The notes under the pieces are model-generated. The model saw only the letters and a list, made by a program, of their open reading frames with translations, was not told the origin of the DNA and did no database searches. 64,000 bases of DNA from Symsagittifera roscoffensis. Lineage: Eukaryota > Xenacoelomorpha > Acoela > Convolutidae. How positions within the stretch are numbered: the stretch's first letter is position 1; each line of letters begins with the position of its first letter. Position numbers and translations under genes: made by a program. Of this stretch, positions 9,249-20,167 are shown piece after piece. The stretch is taken from the NCBI RefSeq assembly GCF_963678635.1, contig NC_087065.1, positions 76,175,786-76,239,785 of the forward strand. Reading direction: 5' to 3'.

Positions 9249-12200
9249 ACATTGACATGAGCATGCCGAAAAGTATTCAAAAACCTCTACTTATTTCAAA
9301 AAATTGTCATATATGCGAAATGAGGTCAGGTCGTTCTAGGGCTTCGACATAGTTCAAAAATCCCGATGACCGACCTAGAAGAAGCTCGACAATATTTTTA
9401 AATAGCCGCCATCGCCGCCAAAAAAATTTAATGCTGTTACTTTAGAACGCAAAAACAAATCTACTTTAAACAAAAGGTAAAAGAAGTTTGTCACCTGATA
9501 AAAATTGAAACAGCAGCAGAAGTAGCCGGTAAATTTGAGTAAAAAATCTTCACACGAGCTCAAAGTTGGCCGAAACTGAAGTATAATGTAGACAATTCAG
9601 CACGTGAACAAATAATGGGTCTCCCTTCATTGATTTCAGTTTGTTCAGTTGTTGGAGTTCATCGGACAACTTTTACGAGTAAACTGTGTGCAAGCAAAAG
9701 TAGTTGGTAAGAATGATAGAATCGTTTTGAAATAATTGATTAATCGACAATTTCCTGTCAAATAGTTCTGTATCGAGCGCCCATAGAGCCCTCTGTAATC
9801 AATTCACACCTGCAACCAACAAATCATCAAAAATTGAAAATATTCAATATAATTGCGGTTAAGTTCGCGGCAATTCACCTAAATTTGCATTGCTATTGGT
9901 ACATATTATCTGCTATACGCTTGCTTGAAGTTATCCCTGTACTTGATTGATTGAATGAGATATTGTTTTTTTTTCAGGGAAATTTAATTTTGAAAAAAAA
10001 ACGAGAAGTAACGATGATAATAGGCAAAATTTATACATAGGTTAATCACACTTCGGCTAGTTAAGTCTGCAGACAACACTTCGGGTGTTTATAATTGACG
10101 ATAGAAAGAAATACAAAATTGGCTTTTTAAGTGAACAAATAATAATCGAAACATCTAATTTAGGACTAATTTTTTATTAACTACTAGGAGTTTTTCTATT
10201 TATTGGCGTTTTTCAGGACTATTTATTGACGGCGTTTTTCAATCTGAAATCTAATTAATTTTGTGCTTGTAGCGGGTGAGAAATCGATCGGGCCTTTAAG
10301 GACTGTTCTATATGCGCTGTGTTCTCTGCTGTTTGATTCTTCTTCTGTCATTTGTTTTTGTATTCTGACGTGCTATAAAGCAGAGGTCACTGGTGGCGCA
10401 TCACTTTGATATTAGGGGCGAGAGGCACGGGTTTTATGGGCAGAAGGAACATTACAACTGTACGTGTGTCAGTTTCGCTGCTAGTTAGATTGATTATTTC
10501 TATAAAAAGACTGGAGGGGGGGTATTCATTCTCATGACTGAAATGCCAAATCTGCTAAACTTTTCTGCGTTTCTTAAAATTTTTTCAGCGTTTCTTAAAC
10601 GTATAATTTTCTTTTCCTTTTTAGGTTGTAAATGGGTTCTGATTGGCTAGGGCATTTCAGCCCCCACAATCCCCCCCCCCTCTTCAAAAGCGAGGATGTA
10701 CTCAACTAATGTCAAAAAAGAAGAGTTAATTATATATGTGTAGACCTACAGCGATGTCACCGCGCTCGCATAAATTGTAACTTTTGTTATCAGCATTTTT
10801 TTGAAATGATTCTCGCTTGAAGTTGGAAAATCTTCCTTAAAACTCTAGTTGTTTTGTCCTGTGAAAAAGTTAAAATCCAGAGAAAAAATTGTTCTGGAAA
10901 CTTTGAAGGATTTTTTTCTTTGTTAAAGAAAGCGTAATTTTATCTGATTTATTCCATTGGCATCTAAATAGGATAAAAAGAGACAGAATTTTAATCTTCA
11001 TGTCTCATGTGCATAATTTGGTTGTTTTTGCATCCGTCTCAAAGATGATGCTATTTTACCTAGCAGGAAGAAGCATTCATATCTATCTTTTTTCTTAGCA
11101 CCAATCTATCGCTGAAAAAACAAATCCCATACTTTCCTATAGCATTTACTTTTATTTTTTTTTGCTCTGAGAGAAAAACCTATGGCAAAAAAAAGTAAAT
11201 GAAGAATAAAGGAATCCGAATCAGTAGCAGATATTTGACAAAAATATAGAAAAATTTAGCAAACAAAACTCAACTCAATGTTGATAAATTGCAAGAAAAG
11301 AGAAAAAATGAAGTAAGATTCTCTGAAATAAAATCCTGCAGATCAACCATTCAAAAAAATGTCAAGGAGAAAAGAATAAGTCGCGGCTGAAACCTGAACT
11401 GCTTTCCTTCCATCAACTCCCTTTCAAAAACCCACCATAACAATAAGCACAATACTAATATAATAACATTTTTTGGTTGAAAATAGAAAACTTGAGGTAT
11501 AACTATTTAGTCCACTATTCAATCTTCATTCAATAATATCGTAGAGTACAGGCGTTTTTGCTTAAAAATGGCAGAAATTGAATTTGAAGAGCGAAAGGGT
11601 TTAATGAAAAAAAATGACAATCAATTTTGTCTGATTCCAATTGTCGTAATTTTTTCCCCAATTGTACCTAAGTATTTAATCAGTTCTTCTTGATCCGATC
11701 AAAACAGCGAAAATAAACAACAAAAATTGATGGAAATAAATTGGATTTTCTTAACAAGTGGAGGCATTTTTGTTCATATTGGTGATATATTTCTGTTCAG
11801 CGGGGCCGCTTGTTCCCTGGTGTAAAAATGGAAGATAAGGCAGAGTAAAATAGTATTGCAGGGGTAGAAAATATAACAAACAAACAAATAAAATACGATA
11901 GCAGCAAAACCAATCAATTGATTTCAGGGCTTATTTTACCATAAAAAATCAATACAAAAGTCAACATCTTTTGCTTGTATGTTTTTCGCAAATAAAGATA
12001 TGCATAGTTTTTACTCTAAACATCACATCTAAGCAAGCATCATTTTGCTTGGTATGTTTTCAATTACGGTGACATTTCAAAAAATCTTTTTTTTTTCGGA
12101 TGGTTTTAAAACATCGCAGATGGATTTATGTTTTTAAATAAGAGTTTATGAAACCTGAAGAGGAAAATATGACTAAATATCAAAGAAAAAACGGTAAAAA

Positions 12201-12284
12201 AATAACTGTAATGAGACAATGGGTGTTCGGTAAACATCCGATATGTCAAACATCCGCTATGTCATTTATCCGAAAATAAATTTA
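9249..12284. other. Unassigned AT-rich spacer
   Basis: There are no convincing coding frames. Within it, 10513-10684 has short G/C-run inverted ends (listed separately). Near 12230-12270 there are two copies of ACATCCGMTATGTC. Otherwise I see nothing. Confidence 0.5.
10513..10684. repeat. Possible small inverted-repeat element
   Basis: The left end is GGAGGGGGGGTATTC followed by ACTGAAATGCC. The right end, reversed, is AGAGGGGGGGGGGATTG followed by GCTGAAATGCCC. The interior is about 100 bases of AT-rich DNA. A CTGATTGGCT word next to the right end also occurs near the right end of the element at 13296-13664, so the two may be related. No target duplication was found. Confidence 0.35.
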
Positions 12285-12705
12285 TCCGACCGCCCTCCCA
12301 CCCTCATCACTGGTTGCCAAACTTTTCCAAAGGATCCCCCCTTTGGTATAATTTGGTAATTGGTATAATTTTACGACATCCATTTCTGGTTGACCAATCT
12401 CAAAATTTTTCTAAAGACGCCTCTGGCGCCAATATTACTAATTTTGAGGGGGGTGGAATGCCGAAAAATGCATTTTTTTTGGTCAAAATTTTCAAAAAGT
12501 GCCTAAAAACGCCTGTTTTTTGGCCTGTTTTTTTTTTTAAATTTGCTTTTAGCGAAGAAAATTTGTCAACAAAATAGCGTCTATTATTCTATTATTTTCG
12601 AAGAGCTCTGAAAATGAAATTGGTCGACCAAAAAAATAGGTCGGCAAAAATTGCAAAAATTTTTAAAACTCGGCCCCCTAAAAAATATTCTGCGCACGCC
12701 CCTTC
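12285..12705 (-). mobile_element. Decayed hAT-like element, same variant as 5376-5810
   Basis: The interior parallels 5376-5810 block for block: GGTTGCCAAACTTTTCC, TTTGGTATAA, GACCAATCTCAAAATTTTTC, GCGCCAATATTACTAATTTT, GGCCTGTTTTTT, GGTCGGCAAAAATT and finally CTGCGCACGCCCCTT. The outer ends have lost the terminal CAG/CTG and no target duplication is visible. The frames at 12314-12577 and 12584-12895 are products of the repeat. Confidence 0.65.
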
Positions 12706-13287
12706 CATTTTTTATTTTTTTCAAGATGTGGCTGTTATTATTATTTCGGCCAATACAGCATCTTCTAAGCGAACGGTAGAAATCGTATCTTTTTCTTAAT
12801 TTTATAAAAATGTCGGATGTTAGCGCTAGTAAAGCTGTTTTTTGGATACTTGACACACTTTTTGGTTTTTCATACCGGTTGTTTGCTCGGGTCACAAAAA
12901 ATGACGGTAGTCACGGTAGGTTTTTCCATTGAACTGCAATGAAACGTATTTATTAAAAAAAAACAGGAGAAAAGTGAAACAAAAACGAAAAGAGCGAGTC
13001 AGATAATTGATACTGCTGCGTCTCAAGTTTGCTGAAATAAGTTTGCGCTAATGAGGTTCGTTAAAACAGCAGGCAATGCTAAAATAGTTTTTTTTAGAAA
13101 CACTATCCTAATTTCATTGGAAAACTTAGAAATGGAAAAAAATCATTATTTGCAGCGCAAAGTTATGCGGATAATGATTTTTGTGCTTTATTTTTCCCCC
13201 AGACTTCAATCAATTACTTATATATTAGCCCCCCCCCACCTCTGCTCGGGGGTTTCCAGGCAGGCTATTTATGTCTTACTCCACTGA
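12706..13287. other. Unassigned spacer
   Basis: There is no recognisable gene or repeat. A 78-codon frame at 13051-13287 has no motif, and its end is a C-run plus sequence flanking the next element. Confidence 0.5.
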
Positions 13288-13295
13288 ATTGAATG

Positions 13296-13664
13296 GGGGG
13301 CTATTCTCATCCGCGAAGGACCGAATGGGCGAAAAAAAACTTGAGGGCCAAGGACCAAAGACAAAATTAGCCGAAAGTCAATTTTTAAAAAGAAGTAATT
13401 GCCATTCAATTAAAATAAATTAAATGAAGCAATATTTTGCTTCTTTCATAACGAAACCCTTGAAACATAAAGTTTTTCCCAATTCGGCGGCGGCCAGTGA
13501 CAATTTGAAAATTTTGCATATTTATGCCGGTTTTATATTTGGCCAATATCAATACTCAGTCCCTGGAAATCTTTACTTTCTTTCTAAGTTTTAGGTAACT
13601 GAAATCTGATTGGCTGATTTTTATTTTCGCGCATTCGGTCCTTTGCGAATGAAGGATTCCACCA
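13296..13664. mobile_element. Miniature inverted-repeat element with candidate 8-bp TSD
   Basis: Both ends carry the inner inverted repeat AAGGACCGAATGSGCGAAAA (left near 13316-13337, right reversed near 13624-13643), with weaker similarity out to the tips. The octamer ATTGAATG lies immediately outside both ends (13288-13295 and 13665-13672), consistent with an 8-bp target duplication. The 369-bp interior has no transposase frame. Superfamily is inferred only from the duplication length (hAT-like). The tips do not begin with CAG. Confidence 0.6.
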
Positions 13665-13672
13665 ATTGAATG

Positions 13673-14112
13673 AGAGATTTTTTTCAAGAAAAAAAAATAG
13701 ACCAAGTCTTTAATCAGCGAAACCAGATGTTTAAATCATCAGTGATATCTTACGTTTAAAATGATAAATGTTTTTAATAAATAGTTAGAAATATTTCTCC
13801 GGGCTTTTCAACTCTCCGGGTAGCCAGTCTAGCCCGCATCGAAACTCGATGGGCCTTAATCGGTTAAAATATATTTTCTTTGTCAACTGTTTGAAAGGCT
13901 CTTCAAAAGTATTCATGCAATGAAGTGAAGTAATTATAGATAACAATTCAAACAAAATTAAAAACTATTTCAATCAATTATAAATAACCCAACAAAGTTC
14001 AAAAAATTTCAAATATTTTTTTGATTTTGCATCACTGATGTACGTAGTTGTGCAAAAACTATAATTTTTATTTTGTTAATTAATTTAACTTTTCTGAATA
14101 TTTTGACATGCA
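13673..14112. other. Unassigned AT-rich spacer
   Basis: Nothing recognisable except an imperfect repeat of the words AAAATTAAAAA and AACAAA in AT-rich DNA. Confidence 0.5.
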
Positions 14113-14538
14113 GTCGGGGAAAGAAAATTAGAGGTACTGTTAGTTGAACTCAAAAAATTTTCGAAAATTTTGTCGATTTTTTAGTAAGTCAACCAAATTA
14201 ATTTTCCGAGCTCTACCAAATCACTAAAAAGACCCTATTTTGGCCAAAATTTTTAGCCGCATGCCAATTTCAGAAAAAAAAACACAGGCCAAAAACAGCT
14301 TTCAGGCACTTTTTGGACAGTTTTGACAAAAAAAAATCGTGTTTTCGGTGCGTGCTTCCCCCTCCAAAATAATATATATTGACGCCAAAGGCGACTTTAG
14401 AACGTTTTAGAGTCAGTCAGACAAAATGGAGGTCTAAAAATATTACCAAAGGAGGACCCTTTGGTTAATCAGGGAGTAGAATCCCTGAAAAGAAGCGTCC
14501 GCCCAGCCCACCCCCCCCCTCCGTTATATCCGCTATTG
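14113..14538 (+). mobile_element. Decayed hAT-like element, family A
   Basis: It parallels 2140-2548: GTCAACCAAATTAATTTTCC, CGAGCTCTACC, TTTTGGCCAAAATTTT, GGCACTTTTTGGA, AATATATATTGACGCCAAAG, GGACCCTTTGG, GAATCCCTGA, GCGTCCGCCC. The right end, ATATCCGCTATTG, is a degraded terminal repeat. The left end near 14111 begins CAGTCGGGGA and is poorly conserved. No target duplication was found. Confidence 0.65.
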
Positions 14539-14620
14539 GGGTTTAAATGAATGTTAATTATAATTAAGTAAAAAAAAGTTTATTTGTATCAAATTACACC
14601 TATTACCTTGGTATTCTTAA

Positions 14621-14691
14621 ATTGAAATGCCAATTAAATCACATTTTAATTCCTTTACGGTTTTTTCTTCAGGTTAGCATTATCTGTTCTA
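14621..14691 (+). repeat. Direct repeat R1, copy 1
   Basis: ATTGAAATGCCAATTAAATC, then CATTTTAA...CCTTTACGGTTTTTTC and TTCAGGTTAG. The same 70-odd bases recur at 15907-15977 with a few changes. The pyrimidine tract plus TTCAG|G resembles a 3' splice site, but no exon can be shown downstream of either copy. Confidence 0.6.
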
Positions 14692-14925
14692 AGAATTGGG
14701 TAAAATTCAATTATCGCCGGCCAACTTCGGATTGGAATTATATCTGCATAGGCAATTAGATACCACTTGGCTGTACAAATCTAGACGAATGATAAATGAC
14801 ACAAAACAAAAAGCCAATTTATCGTTTTTTTTTTCAAAAACAGAAAACTCGAGCAATTCTATCAATTTGAGAGTATTATTTGTAGAACTAAGTAATAATT
14901 GTGAATCTCTATCATCAAGACTGCT

Positions 14926-15445
14926 CGTATCAGGGCGAAGCCCTGAATGTTCCGACTGCCTTTTAAGGTTTATGGAGCAGTAATAACAGAAAAAAAATGT
15001 AATAAAATAAAATGAAACTATTTTTCTAAAATTTGAAATTTTTTATGAAAATCATCCCCTTTCACGCCATGTAAAGTACAAAAGGATAGATTTCGCTCCT
15101 TGTAACAAATCAATTATGGTAAATTAGCTTCATTCAACCAATTTGGAACGATTTCTAAGACGGATTAACTCTCCGCTTACGCGTTAATAGCGCAAAATAT
15201 ATCGCGCGTTAATTGTCCCAAATTGGCCAAAATGGCATTCTTTAAACCCCCATAACTTTACGAAAAATGATCACAGGTAAAATATCTTTTCAAATTTAAG
15301 CTCAAGACAACAATATCTTTTGAATGATATCAAAAAATTTTTATCAAAAATGGCTAGTTGAAAAGTTGAAATTTGGTTGAAGAAAAAAACCCACCCCGAG
15401 CACAAATATTCCGTTACTTTCGTATTGAAAGTCGGAACAAAAATA
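14926..15445 (+). repeat. Repeat B (Helitron-like), best-preserved copy
   Basis: It starts CTGCTCGTATCAGGGCGAAG. The first 30 bases contain a perfect hairpin, CAGGGC-GAA-GCCCTG. It continues with GAATGTTCCGACTGCCTTTT, the central GCGTTAATAGCGC / GCGCGTTAATTGTCCCAAATTGG region (itself palindromic) and ATGATCACAGGTAAAATATC, and ends GAAAGTCGGAACAAAA. Seen in reverse orientation, a G+C-rich hairpin sits about 10 bases from the end, as in Helitron 3' ends. GTTCCGACT near one end and AGTCGGAAC at the other form short inverted subterminal repeats, as in Helentron-type elements. There is no coding capacity. Confidence 0.6.
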
Positions 15446-15858
15446 ATAATACAAAAATATACAAGAAAGTCAAATAAAAGAGAAAAGTGTGTGTTTGTGT
15501 GGAGAGGGCATTTTTCGCATAATCTCTGCAGATTTTGGCGTTCTTTTCACACATCTCCCGCTTATTCATGATGGATCGGAAATGTTCCTCTCCGTAGATT
15601 AAAAATCAAGAAAGAGAAGGGGAAAGAATTTGAAAGAATTTGCAGAAAGAATGTTGATGCGAGGAAAAAAAAGAGCCTATAGCGAGAAGATAAATCGTAA
15701 AATCCCGTTTTTTCAGTTGTCCGAAGAAAAATTTGATCCTTCGGTTTTCCATTTTTACCTATCACTTTGTACTTTGTATTTCGTGTGGGGGATGATTTTC
15801 ACAAAAAATTTCAAATTAAAAAAAAATCATTTTGTTTTATTACTTTTAATTTTTTCAT

Positions 15859-15906
15859 GTTATTACTGCTCCATATATCTTAAAAAGCAATCGGCACATT
15901 CAGGGC
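15859..15906 (-). repeat. Inverted partial copy of the repeat B hairpin end
   Basis: The reverse complement of this stretch matches 14940-14988 (GCCCTGAATGTTCCGACTGC and onward to GCAGTAATAACA) with about 7 changes. With the copy at 14926 it forms an inverted pair about 970 bases apart. The direct repeat R1 copy 2 follows immediately. Confidence 0.65.
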
Positions 15907-15977
15907 ATTGAAATGCCAATTAAATCGCATTTTAAATCCTTTACGGTTTTTTCTTCAGGTTAGTTTTATCTGTTCCA
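15907..15977 (+). repeat. Direct repeat R1, copy 2
   Basis: This is a near copy of 14621-14691 (ATTGAAATGCCAATTAAATC with the same pyrimidine tract and TTCAGGTTAG). The pair brackets the 1.2-kb segment containing repeat B and its inverted end. Confidence 0.6.
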
Positions 15978-16011
15978 GCAGTCTTTATCAGGTTAGCAGT
16001 CTTGTTTTTTT

Positions 16012-16230
16012 TTATTTCCATGCAAATATCCAATTTTAGTAAAAATTTTGAATTTTAGTCTGATTTCGAGCGAGTAAAGCGAGCATGTAGGCCTTATAAA
16101 GACTAAAAGTTTTCATTTATATAGAAAAAAAAACTCAATGTGGTCCCGGCAAAACTAATTTTGAAAGCTTCATGTAGGGAGTTCTTTTTTTGATTTAATT
16201 TTTTCCTTGTTTCATTTTTTCATTTTTTTT
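16012..16230 (+). repeat. Dispersed repeat C, copy 1
   Basis: It shares the ordered words TTTATTTCCATGCAAATATC, GGCAAAACTA..TTTGAAAGCTT, TCATGTAGGG and TTTTTTCCTTGTTTCATT with 54506-54640. Element class is unknown and no coding capacity is seen. Confidence 0.5.
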
Positions 16231-16360
16231 TCTGAATGTTCCGATTGCCTTATATGTTAAAAAAATGAAAAAAAAAAAATTCAGTTAAAAATTGAGATTT
16301 TTTTGTGAAAATCATTCCCATATAAAATACAAAGTGATAAATTTTGCTCCTAAAAAGAAA
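16231..16360 (+). repeat. Fragment of repeat B
   Basis: CTGAATGTTCCGATTGCCTT is followed by a TTTTGTGAAAATCATTCCC ... GTACAAAGTGATA-like block, matching positions 14943-15095 of the better copy. It stops before the central palindrome. Confidence 0.5.
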
Positions 16361-17800
16361 TCAAATGCGGAATCCGCGTACTTTTTCCGTAATTCACTTA
16401 TATCAAGTTATTAAGCATTAAAAGTTTGCGGTTTAAATTTACAGATGTTGATACTAATACAATTTGCAGAATCCACTTTTATTTGCGGAGTCCAGAACAA
16501 TTTGCTATGTTTGCTCGCTGCAGAATTTGCGATACAACTGATGTACCAAAAAATATGGTACATGGTATTTGTGCTCGGAATCCACTGAAACTTTATATGT
16601 GGAACCCCACTTACTTTTTGGAACATCTTCAAAGAATTGACTCTGGAGTCCAGTGACCGACACACGCACCAAACAGTGCGTCCGCCTAATTAGTGCTGAC
16701 TTTGACTTCGTAATGGCAGCAATTTTCACGATATTCAAAAGTGAAAATTGCTTTTTCCTAATTTTATTTTTTTGCTCATTAAATTGCGAATTTGCATGCA
16801 GATTCCAGCCAGCATCATGATCAAATTTTTCAAAATCAAAAAGAATAATTTTGGGCCATAGAACAAAAATACCCTATTTGTCATTGATAATTCAACACAT
16901 ATCATCATGAGACAATCACAAAACTTTCAGATGATGCAAATAGATTTGAAACAAAAACAATAATTTTGAAAAAACGATGAGCTGTAAGCTGTTGGAGGGG
17001 GCAAATTTGATATCCCCCAAAGCAGTTGGGGGGAGAGGTCAGGATCTTTGGAAGGATGAAAAACCAGTGGAGGGATGAAAATGAACTAACAATATAGCGT
17101 GGTAATTTAAAGTGCTGCCATTTGAAAGAGTTTCAGTAAGACATGGAGTAATCAGTGAGTGTTACTAAGAGTATTTTTGTAGACTATTAGCTTATTTCAA
17201 AAACAGATTGATGCAGAATATGTAGAGCCAGTTTTACAACAGATTTTCTTCTCTTATTTTTTGATGTAAGACAGCCTTGAAATAACTGGAGAGTTTTATT
17301 TTCAAGACGCATAAGCGAAAGCAAGAGGCAGAAGCATAAAATATATAAATATTTTTTAAATTATGCAGATATACGATCAACTCAAAATCTTCACAAAAAA
17401 TGAAGGTAAAATGTATTCAGTAAAGTTTTGAAAGATAGACTTCCATAAGAAAAAAGTGATAATTCTGGGTGATTACGTGCGCATAGCAAAAGTACTTAAA
17501 TGAATTTTTACGTTTAAACGAATTGATGACTTTTTGAGTTATTTGTAAATTTTTTTCTTCACCTGTTTTTAACTAGGTGCCCATCTGTTTAGAGTAAGTT
17601 GTACTGATGCAGGATGAAATACGTAATTTTCAAAATTTCAAAAAGAAGACTTCGCCCAAAACCTGAGTGATTTCTCTAATATATCAGCTTCTGTAGGCGA
17701 GATGCCTGCTACTCTTCTTTCAATTGACTTCCAAATCAAAGCAGGACATGATAGTTTTCAAAAAAAAATGTAAAATTTTCCATATGGATTTTTCCTAAAG
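16361..17800. other. Unassigned spacer
   Basis: A 76-codon plus frame (16426-16656) is opposed by two minus frames over the same bases. None carries a motif beyond scattered cysteines, so I do not call a gene. The remainder is AT-rich with nothing recognisable. Confidence 0.45.
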
Positions 17801-19060
17801 CAATAACAATTTTTCTACAAAATTAGAATGTAAGCGTTTATTCATGGAAACTTTTTGCACCGTGTTCTTTCAAATGAACCATTAACCTCCAAACTGGCCG
17901 GGCAATTTTTGCAAAAAAAAAACTCGAAAATGACCGATGTTTTGATCGGTGATCATATATTGATTTTGATTAAGTAAATAACGGTGTATCTACAGAATTT
18001 GGGGCGTAGCTGCTTCTGGATGCAAAATTCCCGCAAAATTTTTTCTCGAATGAAAGCGTAGTCCCAGAGCCATTTAAACAAGTTACATTTCCAGAGTTTT
18101 TTTCGATTGAACTTTAATTCCCAGATTTAGCAGGGTAGTTTTCGAGAAGAGTAAAAAAAGCTTGTTAAAATGCGAAAACGGCAAAACCTCCGTTTTTGGT
18201 TTTTTTTTTCAAGGCCGCAACAATTTTCTGAGAAAAATTAGGAAGGAAGATGCCACTTCTGCGAGAATTGAAACTTGGAACAATTGGAGGTATACTTTTT
18301 GAGATGAAAGAAACAATTTTGATTTTTCCTGAAGCTTCTTCCTACAAGGGCGTACCAATTTTTGCCTAATTTATATATTCGATTAAACCATTAACCTGAG
18401 AAATGGCAGAGTGTTGTTCAAGCAAAAAGTCCAAAATTGATCAAGAACTCAAAAATTTGACTTTTTCAAGGGCCCTAAGCTTTTAAAATTATTTGAGCAA
18501 AGCCATTAACGCAGAAGCCATTAACGCTTCTTGTAAAGAACCCAAAATCTCAAACTTTTGAGGAAAGTTCTCGAGAGAAGTGCAAAAAATTCCAAAAACA
18601 ATTGTTAAAAATCAGTATACTGGACTTTTTTGAACAGCACAACATTTTGTGTAATAAAAAATTGGGCGTAGCTTCTAAAGTAAGAGAGCCACCCACAAGT
18701 TATTGTTTCGAGTGAATGAAAATCTCAAAATGTCTCCAAAATTGGCCAAAAGTTCAAAAAATTGACAAAACCGAGGACCATGAATTTTTGTGTAAAGTCA
18801 TTTGGGCATAGCTACTTACAAAGAGGGCTTTGAACAACTCCTTGCTTGTATTTGACCCAAATCTCAGATCTAGCAGGGTCTTTTTCGAAACTAGTGGATT
18901 TGTGTACGCACACAGAGAAGTGGGGGTTAATTTTTCTTTCGAAAATCGAGTAATTTTTAATCGTAATTTTTCTTTCGAGAACCCTAAGTTGGTTCTGGGT
19001 AAAACTCAAACTTCTGCGATCGTGAAAAAATTTTCCAAAACGTCTGAAAAAATTTTTTAA
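17800..19060 (+). repeat. Degenerate internally repetitive region
   Basis: The words TTGGGCGTAGCTNCTT (near 18000, 18663 and 18806, with a weaker form at 18345) and GCCATTAAC-like (near 17878, 18388, 18505 and 18520) recur, with similar surrounding text such as AAATCTCAAAATTTG and TTTCTTTCGA. The spacing is irregular, so it may be an old tandem array broken by deletions. No coding role is seen. Confidence 0.35.
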
Positions 19061-20090
19061 AAAAAATACAAAAAGCTAATACTTTGTCGGAAGGGTTTTA
19101 TTTTATCAAACATTTATTAATCCCGAAAAAAAAACTTTTGTTAAATTATTTTATTGAAAGTTTTTGCTTTTTTAACAATAATACCTGTCCCAACTGTCAG
19201 AAACATTCGATTTTTAGGCAAGCCATTATGATAAATATGAAAAATAAAAGTGAGTTTTTACCGTGCGTATGCAAAATTTCCTATTAATCAAGGCTTTGTA
19301 AATAAAAGTTTTCTTGCGGCGAAAATCAATTTTGGGGAACGCTAAGGTAGCCAAGGCTCTTTCAAAGAATTTAGCAATTTTTCCCCTGAGCTAATCACGT
19401 AAACAATCACTCAAAATGGAAAAATTCTGATTGGCGTAGAAGGAGTTCTTTTAACCAAGTGGAAAACTCCTGCCTACCCCCCTTCCACGCCACACCCCCC
19501 ACGCCACACCCTTACCCCCGTCCAATGATTTAGGAAGGATAATTTTAATTGGTCCGGGGCTTTTAAAAATTGAAAAGCCTGTAACATATGTTTACCTTCT
19601 TTTCTGGGTACTGGAGGCGTGAGCTGGTACAAAATTAGAAACCTAATTTAACTGGACCAGAAGTTTAACAAGACCATGCGGTGAATTAGAGTAGCCTTTT
19701 ATATCACAACTTGTCTGCAAGATCTCTAAGCTATAAATTCTTTGCTTTGGAGGGTTGAAAATTTAATTAACTCTTTTGAATGTGCCGAATTTAAAACACA
19801 ACGCCCAACTTCACTTTCGTGGAAACTGAAGTATAATCTGTGCATTGTTAAAGAGTACTTTCAAGGGAAGGATTTAATGGAATTATGGTTTTTGAGAGTG
19901 GAATTATGTGAAATAGAAATTTGTGCCTCATATGAAGTGTCTGATTGGCGTTTTGTCATAAAAAGCAGATCGGCCTAATTTTTCACAAGCGCTTCCAAGT
20001 AATCGGTTTATGGGGGTTAGGTGGGGCTATTGGCGAGAGGGGGGTTTCGGATAGTAGGTTATGTACGGAATCGGAAATTTCCGATGTAAC
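19061..20090. other. Unassigned spacer
   Basis: The only feature is a C-rich patch at 19475-19515 with two copies of CCACGCCACACCC. Short frames at 19742-20247 have no motif. Confidence 0.45.
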
Positions 20091-20167
20091 GCAAATTGAC
20101 TGCAAAAAAATCAGTATACACTTTATCATGAACTTAGTGTATACAGATTTTTTTGCAGTCAATTTGC
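20091..20167. repeat. Near-perfect 32-bp hairpin
   Basis: The arm 20091-20122 begins GCAAATTGACTGCAAAAAAA. The reverse complement of 20136-20167 matches it at 31 of 32 positions. The loop is 13 bases (TTATCATGAACTT). The low divergence in otherwise decayed DNA suggests either a recent origin or constraint on the fold. It has the size of a small-RNA precursor stem but could be a short foldback element. Confidence 0.75.

Noticed and set aside
8947-9264. 105-codon minus frame
   Set aside because: Its middle is the hairpin at 9133-9248 and the rest is Phe-rich AT-driven sequence.
16426-16656. Cys-containing 76-codon frame (CRICDTT)
   Set aside because: Only one CxxC pair, opposed by two other open frames on the minus strand, with no conserved neighbours.
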